Shown piece by piece: positions 42,801-51,133 of a DNA stretch of 64,000 nucleotides. The notes beneath the pieces were generated by a model. The model was not told where the DNA came from, made no database searches, and saw only the letters and a program-made list of their open reading frames with translations. Numbering within the stretch: the first letter of the stretch is position 1; every line of letters begins with the position of its first letter. Source of the stretch: an uncultured Fluviicola sp. (GTDB lineage: Bacteria; Bacteroidota; Bacteroidia; Flavobacteriales_D; Crocinitomicaceae); contig NZ_CABHOL010000008.1 of NCBI RefSeq assembly GCF_902168135.1, positions 22,695 to 86,694 on the forward strand, read 5' to 3'. A program made the translations under genes and the position numbers.

Positions 42801-45800
42801 GTTCAGGTAACCGATGCTTTGGGGTGCCAAAGCGTTGCAAGCGCATCGACTTCTGTGACTGTAAATGCATTGCCTGCAACACCTACAATAAGTGCAAGTG
42901 GCTCTACAACCTTCTGTTTGGGCAGTTCAATAACTCTAACTTCCAGTGCAGAAACATCTTACTTGTGGTCAACAGGCGAAACAACACAATCCATTGTAGT
43001 AAGCACTTCAGGATCTTATACTGTTCAGGTAATCAATGCTGCAGGATGTTTAAGTCCAGCCAGCTCTCCAACTGCAGTAACGGTAAATGCTCTTCCGGGC
43101 GCTCCAACTGCTACTGCCGGCGGACCAACTACCTTCTGTGCGGGAGGTTCAGTTGTATTAACTTCTTCGTCTACAAACAATAACCTGTGGTCAACCGGTG
43201 AAACGACACAGTCTATTACTGTTACTACTTCAGGAAATTATTCGGTACAAAAAGAAACAGGGGCTACTTGTCTAAGTGTTCCGAGTAACGTGATTACGGT
43301 AACCGTGAACCCACTTCCGGGCACACCAACGATTACTGCCAGTAGTTCTACAACATTCTGTGCAGGAGGATCCGTTACATTAAATTCCAGTGCAGGCAAT
43401 TCTTATTTATGGTCGACGGGTGAAACTACTCAATCAATTAACGTAACTGCTTCCGGTTCTTATTCCGTTCAAATTACTGATGCGAACGGATGTACCAGTC
43501 TGGCTAGTATTCCAACAACTGTAACTGTTAATCCGATTCCTTCCGTACCGACAATTACAGCAGGCGGTACAACAACATTCTGTGACGGCGGATCTGTTGT
43601 ATTGACTTCTTCTGCCGCAAGCGGAAATCTTTGGTCAACAGGCGAGACTACTCAATCCATTACGGTAACAACTTCTGGTTCTTATACAGTGGAAGAAATC
43701 ACAGCAGGATGTTCTTCCGGAAACGCTACTGCTTTAAGCGTAACAGTAAATCCAAATCCGGCAGTGCCAACAATTACAGCAGGTGGACCAACTACATTCT
43801 GCGCAGGCGGATCCGTAGTATTAACTTCTTCTGCTTCTGCTGACAACGTGTGGTCGACCGGCGAAACTACCCAATCCATCACTGTTACCACTTCCGGTTC
43901 GTATTCGGTGGAGGTCTCTAACGGATTCGGTTGTACTTCAAATTCAACTGCAACAAATGTTACTGTTAATCCAATCCCGCCAGTACCAACCATTACAGCC
44001 GGTGGATCAACAACAATCTGTTCAGGAAACACGGTGGTATTGACTTCTTCTGCGACCAGCGGAAACTTGTGGTCGACCGGTGAAACAACACAATCGATCA
44101 CAGTCTCAACAGCAGGTTCTTATACTGTAGAGGAAATTCAGCTGGGATGTTCATCCGGTTTGTCTGCTCAGACAGATATTATAGTGAACCCAACTCCTGT
44201 TACTCCGACAATCACAGCCGGTGGACTCACAACCTTCTGCCTTGGCGGATCGGTCGTATTAACCTCTTCATCTTCAACCGGGAATGTGTGGTCGACCGGG
44301 GAAACGACCCAATCAATTACGGTAACAAATTCTGGTTCTTACTTCGTAAATGTTGTTGACGGATCTTGTACTTCTGCTCAATCGAATACGATTAATGTTA
44401 CCGCGAATCCTATTCCGGGAGTTCCTACCATTACGGCAAGCGGACCAACCACTTTCTGTTCGGGCGGATCTGTCGTACTGACTTCATCCTTCTTATTAGG
44501 AAATGTTTGGTCAACAGGTGAAACAACTCAATCAATCACTGTCTCAACAGCAGGTTCTTACACCGTGGAACACGTATTATTGGGCTGTTCTTCCGGGCCT
44601 TCTGCTGCAACGAACGTACTAGTAAACCCTACTCCGGCCGCTTCAACAATTACAGCTGGCGGACCTACAACATTCTGTGCCGGTGGATCTGTTGTATTGA
44701 CTTCAACTCCGGGTACTGCTTATTTGTGGTCAACCGGTGAAACTACTCAGTCGATCACAGTAACAGCTTCAGGTTCTTATTCTGTCTCAATTGTTGACGG
44801 GGCTTGTTCTTCTGCAGCATCAAACGCAATCACTGTTACAGTTAACCCGATCCCTGCAGCACCGACCATTACAGCTGGCGGACCTACAATGTTATGTACT
44901 GGCGGATCCGTAGTATTGACTTCTTCCTACACGACAGGAAATATTTGGTCTACAGGTGAGACTACACAATCGATCACGGTATCTGCAAGTGGTACTTATA
45001 CGGTAAATGCAACGGTATTGGGTTGTACCAGTCCGGATGCATCTCAAACCATAACCGTTAATCCTATCCCGGCAGCACCTACAGTAACTCCTGGCGGACC
45101 AACAACATTCTGCTCCGGAGGTTCTGTCGTATTGACTTCTTCTGCAAGCTCAGGGAATACATGGTCTACAACAGAATCAACACAATCCATTTCAGTAAGT
45201 ACAAGTGGTTCATACACGGTTACTCAAACAGTATTGGGATGTACATCTGCTCCATCTGCTCCTATAGCAGTTACCGTGTCTCCGCTTCCTACTGTTCCTA
45301 CTATTACAACCAGCGGACCAACGACATTCTGTGCAGGTGGTTCTGTTACTTTGACATCTTCTTCCGCAACAAATAACTTTTGGTCGAACGGAGCTACAAC
45401 ACAGTCTATCACCGTAAGTAGTTCAGGAACGTTTGTGGTTCAGGTAATTTCAGGGGGATGCAGCTCCGGAACTTCTGCACCTAAAACAGTTACTGTTAAT
45501 CCACTTCCTTCTGCGCCGACTATCGTTACAGGAGCTACCGAGTCAATCTGCTCAGGTTCTTCCGTGACATTGACATCTTCTTCAACAGGTGGCAACCTTT
45601 GGTCAACAGGTGAAACGACTCAATCAATAGTTGTTTCAACTGCAGGTTCCTATTTTGTGACTGTAACCGATGGTAATGGCTGTTCTTCGCCAGCATCAGC
45701 TTCAACAGTAGTAACTGTGAATCCTCTGCCAGCCGCACCGGTTATCACTGCTGACGGACCTACTTCATTCTGTTTCGGTGGATCTGTAGCACTTACTTCA

Positions 45801-47315
45801 TCATACAGTTCAAACAACCTTTGGTCAAGTGGTTCTACGGCAAACACAATTACAGTAAGCAGCAACGGAACTTATACTGTTACTCATACAGATGCGAACG
45901 GGTGTGCTTCGCCTGCTTCTGATCCGGTAATTATCACTGTAAATTCAATTCCGGCGGCTCCTGTTATTACAGCAAGCGGACCAACCTCATTCTGTTCCGG
46001 AGGTTCAGTGACATTGACTTCATCACAGTCAACGGGGAACTCCTGGTCAACAGCTGCATTAACTCCAAGCATTACAGTAACAACAGGTGGTGTTTACAGT
46101 GTAATTTATATTGACGGAAACGGATGTGCATCACCGGCTTCTGCTCCGGTAGTTGTTAACGTGTTCTCAAATCCTGCACCTCCATCGATTACTGCCGGTG
46201 GTGCAACCACAATCTGCCAGGGATCATTCGTAACTCTTACCTCTTCCTATACGAGTGGAAATACGTGGTCGCTAGGTGGAAATACGCAAAGCATCAATGC
46301 AACTGTCAGCGGTGCATACGCAGTTACGTATACCAATGCGAACGGATGTTCAAGCACCAGCCCAACAACCAATGTTACAGTTATACCGGTATCTGCAATA
46401 CCAACTATTTCTGCATCCGGATCAACAACAATTTGTGACGGTTCAAACGTTACATTAACTTCTTCCGATCCGAACAGTACCTGGTCAACGGGAGCTACCA
46501 CGCAATCGATCACTATAACCACTTCCGGTTCATACTCGGTTGTAGGAAACCAGACAGGTTGTCCTTCACAGCCTTCAGCTCCGGTTGTTGTAACTGTGAA
46601 TCCGGCTCCTGCAGCACCGATCATCACTCCAAGCGGACCTACGACGATCTGTGAAGGGGAAGAATTATTCTTATTTACGTCCGGAACTGGAACAAACACC
46701 TGGTCAACAGGGCATACCGGTCAGGTACTTCAGGTAACAGCTACCGGGAATTACTGGGTCTCCGTTGAGAATGCATACGGCTGTTCAGCTTCCTCAACAG
46801 TAGTTCCTGTTATTGTAAATCCGACTCCGGCGGTTTCAATTAATCCGTTTGCGGATGTATGTACATTCACCGCACCGTTTACAATGTCAAACGGATTGCC
46901 TGCAGGAGGTACTTATACAGGTGATGGTATTACAACGAATATCTTCTACCCTGCTGCAGCCGGTGAAGGATCTTCCATTGTAACATATACTTATGTGGAT
47001 GTAAACAATTGTTCTGCTTCTGCATTAACAACCATCAGTGTAAACAGTTGTCTTGGAATCGATGAGAAAGAGCAGTCTTACTTCTCTTTATTCCCGAATC
47101 CGAATAACGGACAATTCCGCGTAGAATCAAGTGGTACTCCAATGGATCATATCATCATTTACGATGCACAGGGAAAAATGGTCTTCAACGAATCTTATCC
47201 GGGAATCTTTACCCAAGAATTTGATCTGAACGCTTATTCGAATGGTGTTTATTACATAGAAATCAGCAGTGATCTGGAAATCAGGGAACGAATTCCTTTG
47301 GTCATCAATCATTAA
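36885..47315 (+). CDS. Giant T9SS surface protein with FG-GAP and Ig-like repeats
   Basis: 3476-residue surface protein. Signal peptide 1-20 (MKKLLILLSFSMIALTNWSQ). Residues about 45-735: about 14 FG-GAP/VCBS-like units with DxNxDGxxD loops (DFDSDGVLDIV, DFNNDGNLDIA, DLDGDGDSDII and others), probably a calcium-binding propeller. Residues about 740-3315: about 35 tandem Ig-like units of 73-74 residues, each with TxFCxGGSVxLTSS and YLWSTGxTTxSI followed by SGSYTVQ and a second Cys. Residues about 3390-3476: sorting domain (YFSLFPNPNNGQFRVES ... YYIEISSDLEIRERIPLVI). Likely an adhesin displayed by the type IX secretion system. A terminator follows. Confidence 0.9.
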   Translation: MKKLLILLSFSMIALTNWSQVSNACFSSRNDISIRKTFTASRGMVKGDFDSDGVLDIVSSNYVTSGSATNRFSFQKGLGNGKFGPSVGYGTTGLQTQDIRSADFNNDGNLDIAYINLTGIYIWHGQGNGVFDSITTLTFTNGKYMAVGDFNEDGAMDIVATISNAQFTLFAGTLGNPTLFNSTAFNITGTIVNMEVADMNGDNHLDVVSYTGSGVYVSRNNNGSLGNFFTGANVSTGTSNGADLTLCDIDNDSDIDVITTNKNTANSICVLKNNGSGTLTLNATYPTELGPEGIDNFDINQDGFKDIVVANMGASTVSIFFGSAGGVLSLYQAVQAPGNPKTVVVGNFTSDSYPDIVSLQTSGAYFNSFVGNSTNNYLQTNLIDVGVSPSSAFAADFNGDGNQDVAITQAGANNAQIYLGNGSGGFTAGAILATGTTPSYITGADLDNSGSMDLVVVNNASSNISVFYGTGSGTFSAGTTYAVGTTPVQAKIGHLNGDAFADIVVTNSGSTNFSALLASGATSFNAAVNYTTNATPYPILITDYDLDGFNDVIVGHNASSNSQLLKFKGNGTGSFTANGNIGVATATYPLTTSLEAADLDGDGDSDIIVGRSGEVGKIFNPAVTTGSMATNTTSIINTTPGSGNVVGLKIVDVNNDGKLDVMAVYNNGGGTLCGALAASVATNFGTNTSYVLTQPTTGFASETDASGLAVADFNNDGRVDAIIPNKGSNSFTLHLNTTPVITAGGPTSFCNGNSVTLTSTAASQWYDWDPNHETTQAISASATGPYYVVTSSSWSDWCQAKSDTITVTATPGPSAPTVTAGGSTTFCSGGSVVLTSSQATGNQWYKDGILITGAVNQNYTATTPGVYTVTYTSGGCTSDQSSGITVTASETPVITADGPTTFCTGGSVVLTSSVTSNLLWSNGATTPSITVTTSGSYSVQNIVGGCPTLTSNTITVTVASSLSTPTISPAGPITLCPSGSVTLTSSSPTNNIWSNGATTQSITVNTAGSYFVHLDNGSCTSGNSATVNVTNGSTPATPTITAGGPTTFCAGGSVTLTSSSGSSYLWSTGATTQSINVTTAGSYTVQVASPAGCQSASSAPTVVTVNTPPSAPTITAGGPTTFCAGGSVTLTSSAGNSYLWSNGATTASINVTAAGSYTVQITDANGCQSTASAPTVVTVNALPTAPTITAGGPTTFCAGGSVTLTSSAGNSYLWSNGATTASINVTTAGSYTVQITDANGCQSTASAPTVVTVNAVPAVPTITAGGPTTFCAGGSVTLTSSAGNSYLWSNGATTASISVTTSGSYTVQITDANGCQSTASAPTVITVNPAPAAPTITAGGPTTFCAGGSVTLTSSAGNSYLWSTGATTASINVTTSGSYTVQITDANGCQSTASTSTVVTVNALPAVPTITAGGPTTFCNGNSVTLTSSTGNSYLWSTGATSASINVITSGSYTVQVTNAAGCQSTASTPTVVTVNPGPPAPTITAGGATTFCAGGSVTLTSSAGTSYLWSTGETTASINVTTSGSYTVQITDAAGCQSTASTPTVVTVNAAPATPIVTAGSSTTFCTGGSVTLTSSAGNSYLWSTGATTASINVTTSGSYTVQVTNADGCLSAASSPTTVTVNALPGVPTITAGGPTTFCAGGSVTLTSSAENSYLWSTGATTASINVTTPGSYTVQVTNAAGCQSSASAPTAITVNPVPAAPTITAGGPTTFCSGGSVTLTSSAGNSYLWSTGATTASINVTTSGSYTVQITDANGCQSTAGTPTVVTVNALPAAPTITPSGSTSICAGGSVTLTSSAGNSYLWSTGETSASINVTSSGSYSVQITDANGCTSPASSPTTVTVNPLPASPTITAGGPTTFCAGGSVALTSSAGNSYLWSTGETTASINATTSGNYTVQVTDAAGCQSPASSPVTITVNALPATPTITAGSSTTFCSGGSVILTSSTGNSYLWSTGETTQSITVSTSGSYTVQVTDALGCQSVASASTSVTVNALPATPTISASGSTTFCLGSSITLTSSAETSYLWSTGETTQSIVVSTSGSYTVQVINAAGCLSPASSPTAVTVNALPGAPTATAGGPTTFCAGGSVVLTSSSTNNNLWSTGETTQSITVTTSGNYSVQKETGATCLSVPSNVITVTVNPLPGTPTITASSSTTFCAGGSVTLNSSAGNSYLWSTGETTQSINVTASGSYSVQITDANGCTSLASIPTTVTVNPIPSVPTITAGGTTTFCDGGSVVLTSSAASGNLWSTGETTQSITVTTSGSYTVEEITAGCSSGNATALSVTVNPNPAVPTITAGGPTTFCAGGSVVLTSSASADNVWSTGETTQSITVTTSGSYSVEVSNGFGCTSNSTATNVTVNPIPPVPTITAGGSTTICSGNTVVLTSSATSGNLWSTGETTQSITVSTAGSYTVEEIQLGCSSGLSAQTDIIVNPTPVTPTITAGGLTTFCLGGSVVLTSSSSTGNVWSTGETTQSITVTNSGSYFVNVVDGSCTSAQSNTINVTANPIPGVPTITASGPTTFCSGGSVVLTSSFLLGNVWSTGETTQSITVSTAGSYTVEHVLLGCSSGPSAATNVLVNPTPAASTITAGGPTTFCAGGSVVLTSTPGTAYLWSTGETTQSITVTASGSYSVSIVDGACSSAASNAITVTVNPIPAAPTITAGGPTMLCTGGSVVLTSSYTTGNIWSTGETTQSITVSASGTYTVNATVLGCTSPDASQTITVNPIPAAPTVTPGGPTTFCSGGSVVLTSSASSGNTWSTTESTQSISVSTSGSYTVTQTVLGCTSAPSAPIAVTVSPLPTVPTITTSGPTTFCAGGSVTLTSSSATNNFWSNGATTQSITVSSSGTFVVQVISGGCSSGTSAPKTVTVNPLPSAPTIVTGATESICSGSSVTLTSSSTGGNLWSTGETTQSIVVSTAGSYFVTVTDGNGCSSPASASTVVTVNPLPAAPVITADGPTSFCFGGSVALTSSYSSNNLWSSGSTANTITVSSNGTYTVTHTDANGCASPASDPVIITVNSIPAAPVITASGPTSFCSGGSVTLTSSQSTGNSWSTAALTPSITVTTGGVYSVIYIDGNGCASPASAPVVVNVFSNPAPPSITAGGATTICQGSFVTLTSSYTSGNTWSLGGNTQSINATVSGAYAVTYTNANGCSSTSPTTNVTVIPVSAIPTISASGSTTICDGSNVTLTSSDPNSTWSTGATTQSITITTSGSYSVVGNQTGCPSQPSAPVVVTVNPAPAAPIITPSGPTTICEGEELFLFTSGTGTNTWSTGHTGQVLQVTATGNYWVSVENAYGCSASSTVVPVIVNPTPAVSINPFADVCTFTAPFTMSNGLPAGGTYTGDGITTNIFYPAAAGEGSSIVTYTYVDVNNCSASALTTISVNSCLGIDEKEQSYFSLFPNPNNGQFRVESSGTPMDHIIIYDAQGKMVFNESYPGIFTQEFDLNAYSNGVYYIEISSDLEIRERIPLVINH
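39104..46830 (+). repeat. About 35 tandem 221-nt coding repeats
   Basis: Ig-like units repeat at about 220-222 nt. Units around 40.0-42.7 kb are nearly identical at the protein level but differ at synonymous sites, while those after 43.5 kb diverge (for example NLWSTGETTQSI types). Linkers of the ALPAxPTI or PIPAAPTI type join the units. Spacing is uniform, consistent with unequal crossing-over and later drift. Confidence 0.9.
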
Positions 47316-47320
47316 ATAAC

Positions 47321-47349
47321 AAACCCCGGCATTTATCGTCGGGGTTTTT
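47321..47349 (+). terminator. Terminator after the giant gene
   Basis: AAACCCCGGC (47321-47330) pairs with GTCGGGGTTT (47338-47347) and is followed by a T-run, 6 nt after the stop of the giant gene. Confidence 0.85.
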
Positions 47350-47422
47350 GTTAACAACTATTTCTGTTACGTATTTTAGTAAAACCAATTATTAGAGATA
47401 TTTGAATTCCATAATCAAACGA

Positions 47423-49723
47423 ATGAAATACGTTTACATCCTTTTAATGTCATTTGTCTGTTTGACATCCTTCGGACAAGGAACAAGTGATTTGACAGCT
47501 GAAGACCGCGCATACCTTTTCCACATTGTAAAGAAAAGCCCTATTCTGGATAACAGTATCGGGCGTTATTTTGAATATTCCGGACCGCTTGTCCGGTTGA
47601 TGAACAAAGAGCTGAATTACGATTCCATAGAGAGCTATATCATCAATAATCCGAATTCGCTTTTCATCCGCAAAGGAGAAATTGAAAAATCACCGAAAGG
47701 AATTATTGCCGAAGCAGCTAATAAAATGGCTTTATGGGAACTGAATAAAATGCTGCTGGCATCCCGTCAATCGGAAAACGACCTGGAACGCTACAAAACG
47801 CAGTACAATCAATTTGAATCACTTCTAAAATCAAAGCTTCCCGCTTCAGCATTGAAAAATGACAATGGGAACATTGAAATCCAAAAAAAGATTCTGGCTG
47901 TTTTGAATCCCAGTCTCAGCTTCGATGATAAAGCGGCCATGCTGGCAACTTTCCATTTCCTGACCGTAGAAGACCAACTTGTTACCATAGAAGCCATGAA
48001 CTATGCTACGAACGCTTATGTGGAAAAAAGAGCTTATGAGATATTTTTGCAATTGGGTGGAACAGCTACTACCTTTAAGAATATTTTAATTGCCGCGGGC
48101 GATGGTTCCGAAACATCAGGCCTGTTGAATGAGCGCGAAAAAGACGAAAGCGGAAAATGGAACAAAGGACTTCCCAAAGCAATTGGTTTATTCCCTTACG
48201 AAGCAAAAATCATCGATCCATCCAAACGGAATAAAACATCCCTGGAACCGGTTCGTATGCCGGTTATCGATTTTGAAACTGTGGGTGAAAACAAACTGAC
48301 GCAGCTTCATTTTGATGTTTGGGGATATAATTCTAAAAAACAGACAACGGTAGTCATCGAACGAAATGGTAAGTCCTACCACCTCTTCGGTTCAAACGAT
48401 ACCCGCTTCTTGTCTCCGGATTCAACTTACAGTGATGGAAAAACCTTCCAAACGGTTATCAATGAACTGGAAAAGGATAAAATTGCCAAACTATGGGACA
48501 AAATCTATGGCAAAAGAGGTTACGATTATGACATTGAAACCGCGAAAAAGAAAAAGGACGAAACCGAAAAAGAGATCAACAATAACGAGCACAAATATTC
48601 CAATATGACCCAGGGCACAATCACCACCAGCAACAGGGTTCCGGGTTCCGTGAAAAGGAAAAAGAAAAAAGCAATGAAGAAATCAACCGGTGGAGAATTC
48701 GTTGCCCAGCCAAAAACAGATTCGGGTAAAAAAGCGCGAAAAAAAGAGCAGACAGGGCTCGTTTATCTCTATGGGGAATACGAACGCTATAAAAAGATCA
48801 TCGAAGAATTAGAGATCGAGAAAAAGAAGGCTATTGACTTACTGGCAATATTCCAAAGACGTCTGGACAATTACAAATCTGCGATGGGTTATCATTGGGT
48901 AGATTTCACTGAAAAGGACGGACTTTACACCTTCGCGGATTCATCTACTTTTGATATTTCCACCCAGGAATTCACCTTTAAGGCAGATACCTTAAAAACA
49001 CCTTTTGAGGTGCGTTTGATAGCCATTCCGGACGGGCCGCTTTCAGACAATGCGGATGAAGTCATGCTGCATGTCAATTTAATAGATTCAAAACCCGGAT
49101 TTGATGCACGTGTACAGTTGAACCTGGTAGATCAGTTCGAATCCAACAAATGGGACCTGAATAAACCCTTGTTCCAACCATCCGACAGTGTTTCTGTTCG
49201 ACAATTATTCGAAGCGCTTTTGGATAAAAAACTTCCCTTCAGCATCATTGCACGCGGCCAGGGAGTTGGAAAATGGAACGGAACCAACGTAATAAGAGCA
49301 ACCGACAGGACAGAATGGAATGCATACATGGGCGGAACAGATGAAGAACGCATGAAAGCAAAAATGGATTCTTCCAACGTGCGCCTGCGTTCCACACAAG
49401 TCAATGTTTTCCTGAACAGGGGAATTTTACTGGAGATTAACACATTTACAGATCCTGTTAAAACCAACCTGAAAGCTCCGAATGAATCCATTCAGACCGA
49501 GCTGAATAAATACCATTTAAGTGGAAATGATTATTTATCTGCTTTGCGCACAGCTGCAGTCATTCAAAAACTGAAGACAGAACTGAATGTCCTTGCCGGA
49601 ACTTATTTAAGCAGAGAAGAAGCTAAAATCGTCATTGACCGATTGAACAAACAATTGGATGTAGTCAAAGTCAGCTGTGGACCAACCTCCTTTAAATGGC
49701 AGGAATTATTAAACATCAGATAA
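47423..49723 (+). CDS. Large exported protein of unknown function
   Basis: 766-residue protein from the ATG at 47423 with a signal peptide (MKYVYILLMSFVCLTSFGQ). The N-terminal 200 residues are helical with a Leu/Asn-rich pattern. The centre has a very basic segment (KRKKKKAMKKS) and coiled-coil-prone stretches (EIEKKKAIDLLAIFQRRLDN). The C-terminal 250 residues contain alternating strands and a Cys near the end. No recognised domain. A GTG-started PrsW gene follows one base after its stop, so both probably form one operon, downstream of the giant adhesin. Confidence 0.65.
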   Translation: MKYVYILLMSFVCLTSFGQGTSDLTAEDRAYLFHIVKKSPILDNSIGRYFEYSGPLVRLMNKELNYDSIESYIINNPNSLFIRKGEIEKSPKGIIAEAANKMALWELNKMLLASRQSENDLERYKTQYNQFESLLKSKLPASALKNDNGNIEIQKKILAVLNPSLSFDDKAAMLATFHFLTVEDQLVTIEAMNYATNAYVEKRAYEIFLQLGGTATTFKNILIAAGDGSETSGLLNEREKDESGKWNKGLPKAIGLFPYEAKIIDPSKRNKTSLEPVRMPVIDFETVGENKLTQLHFDVWGYNSKKQTTVVIERNGKSYHLFGSNDTRFLSPDSTYSDGKTFQTVINELEKDKIAKLWDKIYGKRGYDYDIETAKKKKDETEKEINNNEHKYSNMTQGTITTSNRVPGSVKRKKKKAMKKSTGGEFVAQPKTDSGKKARKKEQTGLVYLYGEYERYKKIIEELEIEKKKAIDLLAIFQRRLDNYKSAMGYHWVDFTEKDGLYTFADSSTFDISTQEFTFKADTLKTPFEVRLIAIPDGPLSDNADEVMLHVNLIDSKPGFDARVQLNLVDQFESNKWDLNKPLFQPSDSVSVRQLFEALLDKKLPFSIIARGQGVGKWNGTNVIRATDRTEWNAYMGGTDEERMKAKMDSSNVRLRSTQVNVFLNRGILLEINTFTDPVKTNLKAPNESIQTELNKYHLSGNDYLSALRTAAVIQKLKTELNVLAGTYLSREEAKIVIDRLNKQLDVVKVSCGPTSFKWQELLNIR

Positions 49724-49724
49724 C

Positions 49725-51053
49725 GTGCTGCTGGTCCTAACCTACTCGCTCATTTCGCTGTTTATTGCCTGGATCTGGGTAGATTATTTCCGCCTGATTG
49801 ACATCCATCATAAGAACAGCCTGGCACACGTAATTGCAGCTTTTTTGCTGGGCGGAAGTTCCGTATTCGTTGTTTTCGGTTTTCACGCTTATATCCTTGA
49901 CGGAAGCGCTCTGGAGATCAATGGAAACATCCTGAATGATTTGGCATATGCCATTTTCCAGGTAGGAATGCTCGAAGAATTTTCCAAGATTTCGGCGTTC
50001 TTTGTATTCTTCCTTTTATTCCGTTCACACCTGAAAGAACCGATCGACTATTTGATGTACGTCTCCGTTTGCGCACTGGGGTTTTCGGCAGTGGAACACG
50101 TGACTTACTTCAGCAGAAGCGGACCTGAGATCATTAACGGACGAGCAATCCTCTCAACAGTCGGGCACATGTTCGATACTTCCATCATCGCTTATGGATT
50201 GATTTTGTTTAAGTTCAAATCAGAGAAAAACTCGTTCCTGACTATCGTTGTCTGCTTTTTGCTGGCTTCATTGGCTCATGGTATCTACGATTTCTTCCTG
50301 ATGTATCCCCCGCTCCACCAGGTCGGATGGTTATTTACCGTGCTCTATTTCCTGGTCACAATCTCAGTATTCGCAGTGATCCTTAACAACTCTATAAACA
50401 ATTCACCTTACTTCAGTTACAAGGAAATTATCGATTCATCCTTTGTTTTTAAACGTTTATTCATTTATTACTGCATCATTTTCGGGGCACAATTCCTGCT
50501 TACTCTTTGGGACCACGATCTGGAATGGAGTATACGGTCGATTGCTTTATCCGTTGTTTTTTCAGGAGTTATTATCATTTTGACTATCGGGAGACTGAGT
50601 CGTTTCAACCTGGTCAAAGGTCGGTGGGAAAAGATCAAACCGGAATTTCCCTTCAAGCTCAATTCAGATTCTTCCCAATCCAGGAGCCGCATCTCCATTA
50701 AAGGTGAAAACTACAATGAAGCACACATCAATCCATTCATGGAGACTTATTTTTACTTAAAGCCAATTTCAAAGCATTCGCATTATCTCCGTGAAAAGAA
50801 ACTCGCATACATGGAACACAAAGTGGTTTCTAAAAAGAATGAAGTATTCTACATCGTTCGGATTTATGAAAGCGATAAAATGAGTCCCTACTCTATTCAC
50901 CTGCTTCGTGCAAAGCCCACCTATCCGAATATGGCAAACGATAAATACCCGATTGCAGGAGTTCTTCGCGTGGAAAATCCAAACGCAACTTCAGAGGCCA
51001 GATCGATCAAAAAATACACTTTCCGGGAATACGCCGTTTTGTTACCTATGTGA
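49725..51053 (+). CDS. PrsW-family intramembrane protease
   Basis: 442-residue membrane protein with a GTG start. The PrsW core motifs are visible: MLEEFSKI (EExxK), GFSAVEHVTY (Glu/His), GHMFDTSIIAYGL and SLAHGIYDFFL (HGxYD). About eight hydrophobic helices cover residues 1-290; a 150-residue soluble C-terminal domain follows. PrsW proteases cleave anti-sigma factors and other membrane proteins. It begins one base after the stop of the preceding exported protein gene. No sigma/anti-sigma pair is adjacent, so the target is unknown. Confidence 0.85.
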   Translation: MLLVLTYSLISLFIAWIWVDYFRLIDIHHKNSLAHVIAAFLLGGSSVFVVFGFHAYILDGSALEINGNILNDLAYAIFQVGMLEEFSKISAFFVFFLLFRSHLKEPIDYLMYVSVCALGFSAVEHVTYFSRSGPEIINGRAILSTVGHMFDTSIIAYGLILFKFKSEKNSFLTIVVCFLLASLAHGIYDFFLMYPPLHQVGWLFTVLYFLVTISVFAVILNNSINNSPYFSYKEIIDSSFVFKRLFIYYCIIFGAQFLLTLWDHDLEWSIRSIALSVVFSGVIIILTIGRLSRFNLVKGRWEKIKPEFPFKLNSDSSQSRSRISIKGENYNEAHINPFMETYFYLKPISKHSHYLREKKLAYMEHKVVSKKNEVFYIVRIYESDKMSPYSIHLLRAKPTYPNMANDKYPIAGVLRVENPNATSEARSIKKYTFREYAVLLPM

Positions 51054-51060
51054 GACATCT

Positions 51061-51133
51061 AAATTATCAATGTTTAATGATTCAATTATCAAGATCCGTC
51101 GTGGCAATTAATAATTCATAATTGATAATTATT
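51061..51133. repeat. AT-rich palindromic intergenic repeat, copy 3
   Basis: Starts AATTATCAATGTTTAATGATTC, contains AATTATCAAGATC, and ends TTCATAATTGATAATT. Same layout as 1707-1785 and 23193-23263. It overlaps the region just downstream of the PrsW stop and the helicase stop (51129). Confidence 0.6.

Noticed and set aside
43682..46699. Several antisense ORFs over the giant gene
   Set aside because: They mirror the repeat units on the opposite strand, lack signals or domains, and end with the repeat period, so they are shadows.
39104..46830. Regular repeats that might be read as a CRISPR array
   Set aside because: The period is about 221 nt, the repeats are translated in one frame with Ig-like sequence, and no cas gene is present.
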